This document shows, piece after piece, positions 60,729-64,000 of a stretch of DNA of 64,000 bases (position 1 is the stretch's first letter; each line of letters starts with the position of its first letter). Made by a program: the position numbers and the translations under genes. The stretch spans positions 62,001-126,000 of the forward strand of contig ML014149.1 of the NCBI GenBank assembly GCA_003615045.1. Direction: 5' to 3'. Under the pieces are notes generated by a model that saw nothing but the letters and a program-made list of their open reading frames with translations, had not been told where the DNA came from and made no database searches. Origin of the DNA: Caulochytrium protostelioides (Eukaryota > Chytridiomycota > Caulochytriomycetes > Caulochytriales > Caulochytriaceae).

Positions 60729-63500
60729 ATGGCCACACTCCAGTTCGCGCCGGCGCCCGTGATCGGCAAGCCGCACAGCTACTATGGCGACGACCACCAG
60801 ACCCATACCGCGCACGCTGGCGCCATCGGCAGCCGCCGCACCGGCGACGGCGAGACCAGCGGCGGCGGCGGCGACGACATGGACGACGAGGTCGCTGGCC
60901 AGGACATGTCCACGGATGAAGAGATCGAGATGAACGACCCCACGGCGATCAGCGCCGCCGCCGCTGCCGCCACCGCCGCCGCGGCGCGCCGTCTCGCCAC
61001 GGACACCGCAGCGTCATCGGCCACGCCGTCGCCGTCGCTGTGGAAGCACGACCCCGTCGTGGCTGCATTCCGGCACAGCGTGCAGACCGGCGACCTCGAA
61101 GCGTTCCTGACGTCGATCGCCTTCGCGGACGCGCGGCGCACGGCCGCCGACCGGTTCGGCCGCACCGAGGAGACCGCGCTCCACGTCGCCGCGGCGCAGG
61201 GCCATCTCCCGCTCGTCGCGTACCTCGTGGCCGTTGCGCAGACGCCCGTCGACGTCGAGGACGGCCGCGGCACGACGCCGCTCATGCGCGCCGTCCAGGG
61301 CGGCCACGACGCCATCGTCGCGTATCTCCTCGACCACGGCGCGCGGCTCGAGGCGCGTGACCGCGCCGGCGAGACGGCCCTCCACAAGGCCGTCACGGCC
61401 CAGCAGGTCGCGGTCGTGGACCAGCTGCTCCGCCGCGGCGCCGACCTCCACGCCGCCGTGGCCGTCGATGCCAACACGGCGCTCCACCTCGCCGTCGGCT
61501 TGCGGCATCCGATCCTGCTGCAGCGGCTGCTCGCCGCGGGCGCCGCCACGGCCGCTCTTAACGGGCTGGGCGAGACGCCCGCCGACATTGCCGCCAAGTT
61601 CCTGTGGCTCGACGGCCTCGACCTCCTCGACCGGGTCCACGCGCCGCGCCACGCGTATGCCCTCGACCTGCTCGCCGAGAACGAGCGCCACCGACTCTTT
61701 GGCTACGCGGCGCGCGCCCTTGTCGCCCAGCAGGACCCGTGCCACATCGACCGCTACGGCGCCACCAGCGGCCGCCGCCCGCCGCCCGCCGACTATGCCG
61801 CCGCCGCTGCCCGCGCCGCCGGCGTCACGCCCACGCCGGCCGCCATGGCCCGTCTGCTCGCGCAAGCGTTGCCGGCGCCCGCGGGCTACGCGGTCATGCA
61901 GCCCTGGCGCATGCTCCGCCACGGCGCCGACGCCGACGGCTGGCGTTACGCGGCCGACTTTTCGGTGTCCGCGGACGCCTGGGCCGATTCGGACGCGGCC
62001 TTTCATGCCGTCTTTGGCTCGCTCGTGCGGCAGCGGCGATGGGCGCGGCTGCGCATCGCGTTGACGCCGCGTCGGGGCGACGCGCCGGCGGTCGGGCGCA
62101 CTCAAACGGCGGACCCAAGCCCGCCGGGGCCGCCCTCGGTGGTGTGCTGGGACGCGCTGGCCCGGGCCTTGCATGCCCTGCAGCTGCCCCAGGACGGGTC
62201 GCGGCTCTCGGGCCCCGTGCGGTCCTGGCCGCCGCCGGCCGCGCTGCGCGCCATCCTCGACGACCTGATGCCCTTTGTGCAGACGGCGACCGACGACCGC
62301 GGGCGGCAGGCGGCGCTCGTGGCCACCGCCATCCTCTCCCGGCTCGAGACGGCGGAGCGCGTCGGCAAGCAGCGGCGGGAGCGGCACGGCGGCTACCACG
62401 ACCACCACCGCGCCCGCAGCGGCAGCCGCCATCATCATCACCCTCCTCCTGAGGGGCGATCGCGCCACGGGGTCGCGCCTATGGCGGCGGCGGGCGTGCT
62501 GTACCCGGCGCCGTGGCAACCAGACCACACGGCCGTGCATTGTACCGAGTGCGCGACGCCATTCACGCTGCTGGTGCGCAAGCACCACTGCCGCTGGTGC
62601 GGCTACATCTTTTGCGCCAAGTGCACGGCGCAGCGGCTTCCCATTCCCGGCGCGGGCGCCGGCGCGAGCTCGCAGGCGCTCGTGGGCATGCCGCCGCCGC
62701 CGCCGCCGCCGTCCGTCGCGCGGTCCGCGTCGGCCACGGCCAGCGGCGCGCGCCGCGCCGACCGCCCGACCGCGTCGCCATCGGCATCCTCCTTCTCTCA
62801 GGCGCCCTCGGTCTCGTACACCACCCCGGCGGGCCCCCTGGCGCCGTCCGCACCGCCGCGGCCCGCCGGGGCCGCCGCCGCCGCCCCGGCGGCGTCCGGG
62901 TCGGCGCCGCAGCGCGTCTGCCCCCAGTGCGCGCAGTTCCTCACGTCGCCCGAGATGGCGGACGGCTCGCGGCGCGGCTCCGCGTCGACGGCGGCCGACG
63001 GCGCCGCGGCGCCCGCGTCGCCCGTCTTCCCGCTACTGCACGCGCCCGCGGCGCGCCGGCCGCCGGCCCCGAGCGAGCACGCCCCCGACGGCGACGGCGC
63101 CGGCGAGGCCGCCGACCTCGAGGCGAGCGTGCTGACGGACGCGAGCGTGCTGACGGAGTGTCCCGTGTGTCTGGCGCCGCTGAGCGCCGCGGCACCCGCG
63201 CAGAGCGAGGCGCATCTGTCGGCGTGCCTGGCGAGCGGCGCGCCGCCGGGCGCCGGCCCGAGCCGCGGCGGGCCTGCGTCGGCGGCGCCCCCGAGCGGCG
63301 CGCAGCGCGGCGTCCGGTACGTCATCACGACCCAGGCCCGGGACGACCCGCACGAGTGCGATATCTGCTTCGAGACGTTCGACGCCGGCCAGAAGATGGT
63401 CACGCTCGACTGCCTCTGCCGGTACCACCACGACTGTATCGTGGAGCAGTGGTGGCGCCACGCGGGCATCCAGCGCGGGTGTCCGCTGCATGCCATGTAG
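60729..63500 (+). CDS. Ankyrin-FYVE-RING protein, probable endosomal E3 ligase
   Basis: Predicted PI3P-binding ubiquitin ligase. 923 residues from the ATG at 60729. Ankyrin repeats cover about 110-300 (ETALHVAAAQGHLPLVAYLV, TTPLMRAVQGGHDAIVAYLL, GETALHKAVTAQQVAVVDQLL, NTALHLAVG). A middle region of about 300-590 has no assigned fold. The FYVE finger starts near 604 (HCTECATPFTLLVRKHHCRW, then CGYIFCAKCTAQRLP with the R-K-HHCRxCG phosphoinositide motif) and is closed near 730 by RVCPQCAQFL, after an insert of about 95 low-complexity residues. The C-terminal RING-like finger (about 875-920) reads ECDICFETF, LDCLCRYHHDCIVEQWW and CPLH; the last ligand is His, as in Pib1-type proteins. Single exon; a Fanzor-like relic abuts its stop codon. 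Confidence 0.85.
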   Translation: MATLQFAPAPVIGKPHSYYGDDHQTHTAHAGAIGSRRTGDGETSGGGGDDMDDEVAGQDMSTDEEIEMNDPTAISAAAAAATAAAARRLATDTAASSATPSPSLWKHDPVVAAFRHSVQTGDLEAFLTSIAFADARRTAADRFGRTEETALHVAAAQGHLPLVAYLVAVAQTPVDVEDGRGTTPLMRAVQGGHDAIVAYLLDHGARLEARDRAGETALHKAVTAQQVAVVDQLLRRGADLHAAVAVDANTALHLAVGLRHPILLQRLLAAGAATAALNGLGETPADIAAKFLWLDGLDLLDRVHAPRHAYALDLLAENERHRLFGYAARALVAQQDPCHIDRYGATSGRRPPPADYAAAAARAAGVTPTPAAMARLLAQALPAPAGYAVMQPWRMLRHGADADGWRYAADFSVSADAWADSDAAFHAVFGSLVRQRRWARLRIALTPRRGDAPAVGRTQTADPSPPGPPSVVCWDALARALHALQLPQDGSRLSGPVRSWPPPAALRAILDDLMPFVQTATDDRGRQAALVATAILSRLETAERVGKQRRERHGGYHDHHRARSGSRHHHHPPPEGRSRHGVAPMAAAGVLYPAPWQPDHTAVHCTECATPFTLLVRKHHCRWCGYIFCAKCTAQRLPIPGAGAGASSQALVGMPPPPPPPSVARSASATASGARRADRPTASPSASSFSQAPSVSYTTPAGPLAPSAPPRPAGAAAAAPAASGSAPQRVCPQCAQFLTSPEMADGSRRGSASTAADGAAAPASPVFPLLHAPAARRPPAPSEHAPDGDGAGEAADLEASVLTDASVLTECPVCLAPLSAAAPAQSEAHLSACLASGAPPGAGPSRGGPASAAPPSGAQRGVRYVITTQARDDPHECDICFETFDAGQKMVTLDCLCRYHHDCIVEQWWRHAGIQRGCPLHAM

Positions 63501-63515
63501 ACACGAGGTTTCTCT

Positions 63516-64000
63516 ATTTTTACAAGCATCGAGGCCCCCTTCAGATCTTCCACGAACGTTATGCCCTCGCTGGTGCCCCCGAGAGGTCTCCCACGGAGAC
63601 AGTAGCGCATTTTGGTTGAGTGTCGGATGCGTTTGCCGACCAGGGGCTGCAGGGGGGCCTGCCCGACGATGCGACCCAACGCCTCCGGTCTGACGGGTAC
63701 GGCCCGACAGCGTCGGATGTTCAACGCGGCAAGGAGATCGCGATTCACGAACAAGCCGTTGGTGGCATCGCGCTCCAGCAAACCTCGAACCGCGGTCTCC
63801 GGGCGCCGACGTTGCCCTGGTTTCAGGACCCCATGCGTTTGGGCAGTCCCGTGGATGCCGGCCCTGGACGCGCATGAGATCAGCATGACCGTCGTATCCC
63901 AGAGTTGCCCCTTGGTCAGGACCTGGGGCGTCTCGGCCTGCGCCTGAGTCGTCCGCGACTCGTCGATCAGGACCGTGCGGAATTATGAGCGTAGGCGTTG
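63516..64000 (-). mobile_element. Fanzor/TnpB-like relic, copy 4 (runs to window edge)
   Basis: Best-preserved copy. From the right edge the minus strand reads FRTVLIDESRTTQ, then QVLTKGQLWDTTVMLISCAS, GVLKPGQRRRPETAVRGLLE, RDATNGLFVNRDLLAALNIR, RPEALGRIVGQAPLQPLVGK and RIRHSTKMRYCLRGRPLGGT without a stop. F+TV.IDE.RTT followed by VNRDLLAALNIRR is the order of RuvC-II/zinc-ribbon/RuvC-III motifs in TnpB and Fanzor ends. An in-frame TAA lies just upstream of FRTV, and the zinc-ribbon cysteines are lost, so the copy is probably dead. Its end lies 15 nt beyond the stop codon of the ANK-FYVE-RING gene. More of the element may lie past the window. Confidence 0.63.

Noticed and set aside
61014-62588. 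524-codon minus-strand frame
   Set aside because: Antisense of the ankyrin-FYVE-RING gene, composition-driven.
62798-63886. 362-codon minus-strand frame covering relic copy 4 and the 3' part of the FYVE gene
   Set aside because: Only the part beyond 63516 belongs to the relic; the rest is antisense of the FYVE-RING coding region and is not a fusion gene.

Overview
This window is nuclear DNA from a GC-rich, intron-poor eukaryote, most likely a zoosporic (flagellated, chytrid-grade) fungus. Fungal-type genes include the TFIIIB subunit BDP1, the Sqs1-type R3H/G-patch splicing cofactor, an Nrg1-like two-finger repressor, a muniscin (Syp1/FCHo) and an ESSS-like complex I subunit. A homologue of the ciliary protein CFAP92 (KIAA1257/DUF4550) argues that the organism builds a flagellum. 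Most genes are single exons with GC-rich codons, so long antisense shadow ORFs are common. The introns found run from about 100 to 415 nt, with GTAAGT/GTATGT/GTAACG donors and (C/T)AG acceptors.

Layout. 1-5709 (-): GCN2 eIF2alpha kinase, running off the left edge. 7833-10091 (+): NDUFS1. 10411-10683 (-): mitochondrial uS19. 11450-15826 (-): BDP1. 17578-18702 (+): ARPC2, tail to tail with NADPH-cytochrome P450 reductase at 18818-21577 (-). 23711-27748 (+): CFAP92-like protein. 28407-28905 (+): NDUFS5. 29521-29949 (-): uS9 (RPS16). 33562-34194 (+): eL13. 35500-37068 (+): unrecognised Pro/Glu-rich protein. 37202-39388 (-): SQS1. 40345-43094 (+): Rab geranylgeranyltransferase alpha. 43832-45381 (+): ATP-grasp (D-Ala-D-Ala ligase-like) protein. 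45595-46623 (-): NDUFB11/ESSS. 48127-50322 (-): C2H2 factor. 50323-55381: about 5 kb with no gene recognised. 55382-56368 (+): EAF3/MRG15. 56998-59577 (+): F-BAR/muHD muniscin. 60729-63500 (+): ankyrin-FYVE-RING protein.

Functionally this is a housekeeping neighbourhood rather than a pathway cluster: three complex I subunits, translation (uS9, eL13, uS19m, GCN2), transcription and chromatin (BDP1, EAF3, Nrg1-like), and membrane traffic/cytoskeleton (ARPC2, RabGGTase, FCHo, ANK-FYVE-RING). 

The most unusual content is a family of four decayed, homologous DNA segments at about 16.6, 31.7, 47.7 and 63.6 kb. Conceptual translations carry DE(F/S)RTT and VNRDLLAALNIRR motifs, as in the C-terminal RuvC/zinc-ribbon part of TnpB/Fanzor nucleases. 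They look like relics of a Fanzor-type element. Two of them end 15-20 nt beyond the stop codons of unrelated host genes, and one ends at a perfect 12-bp hairpin.
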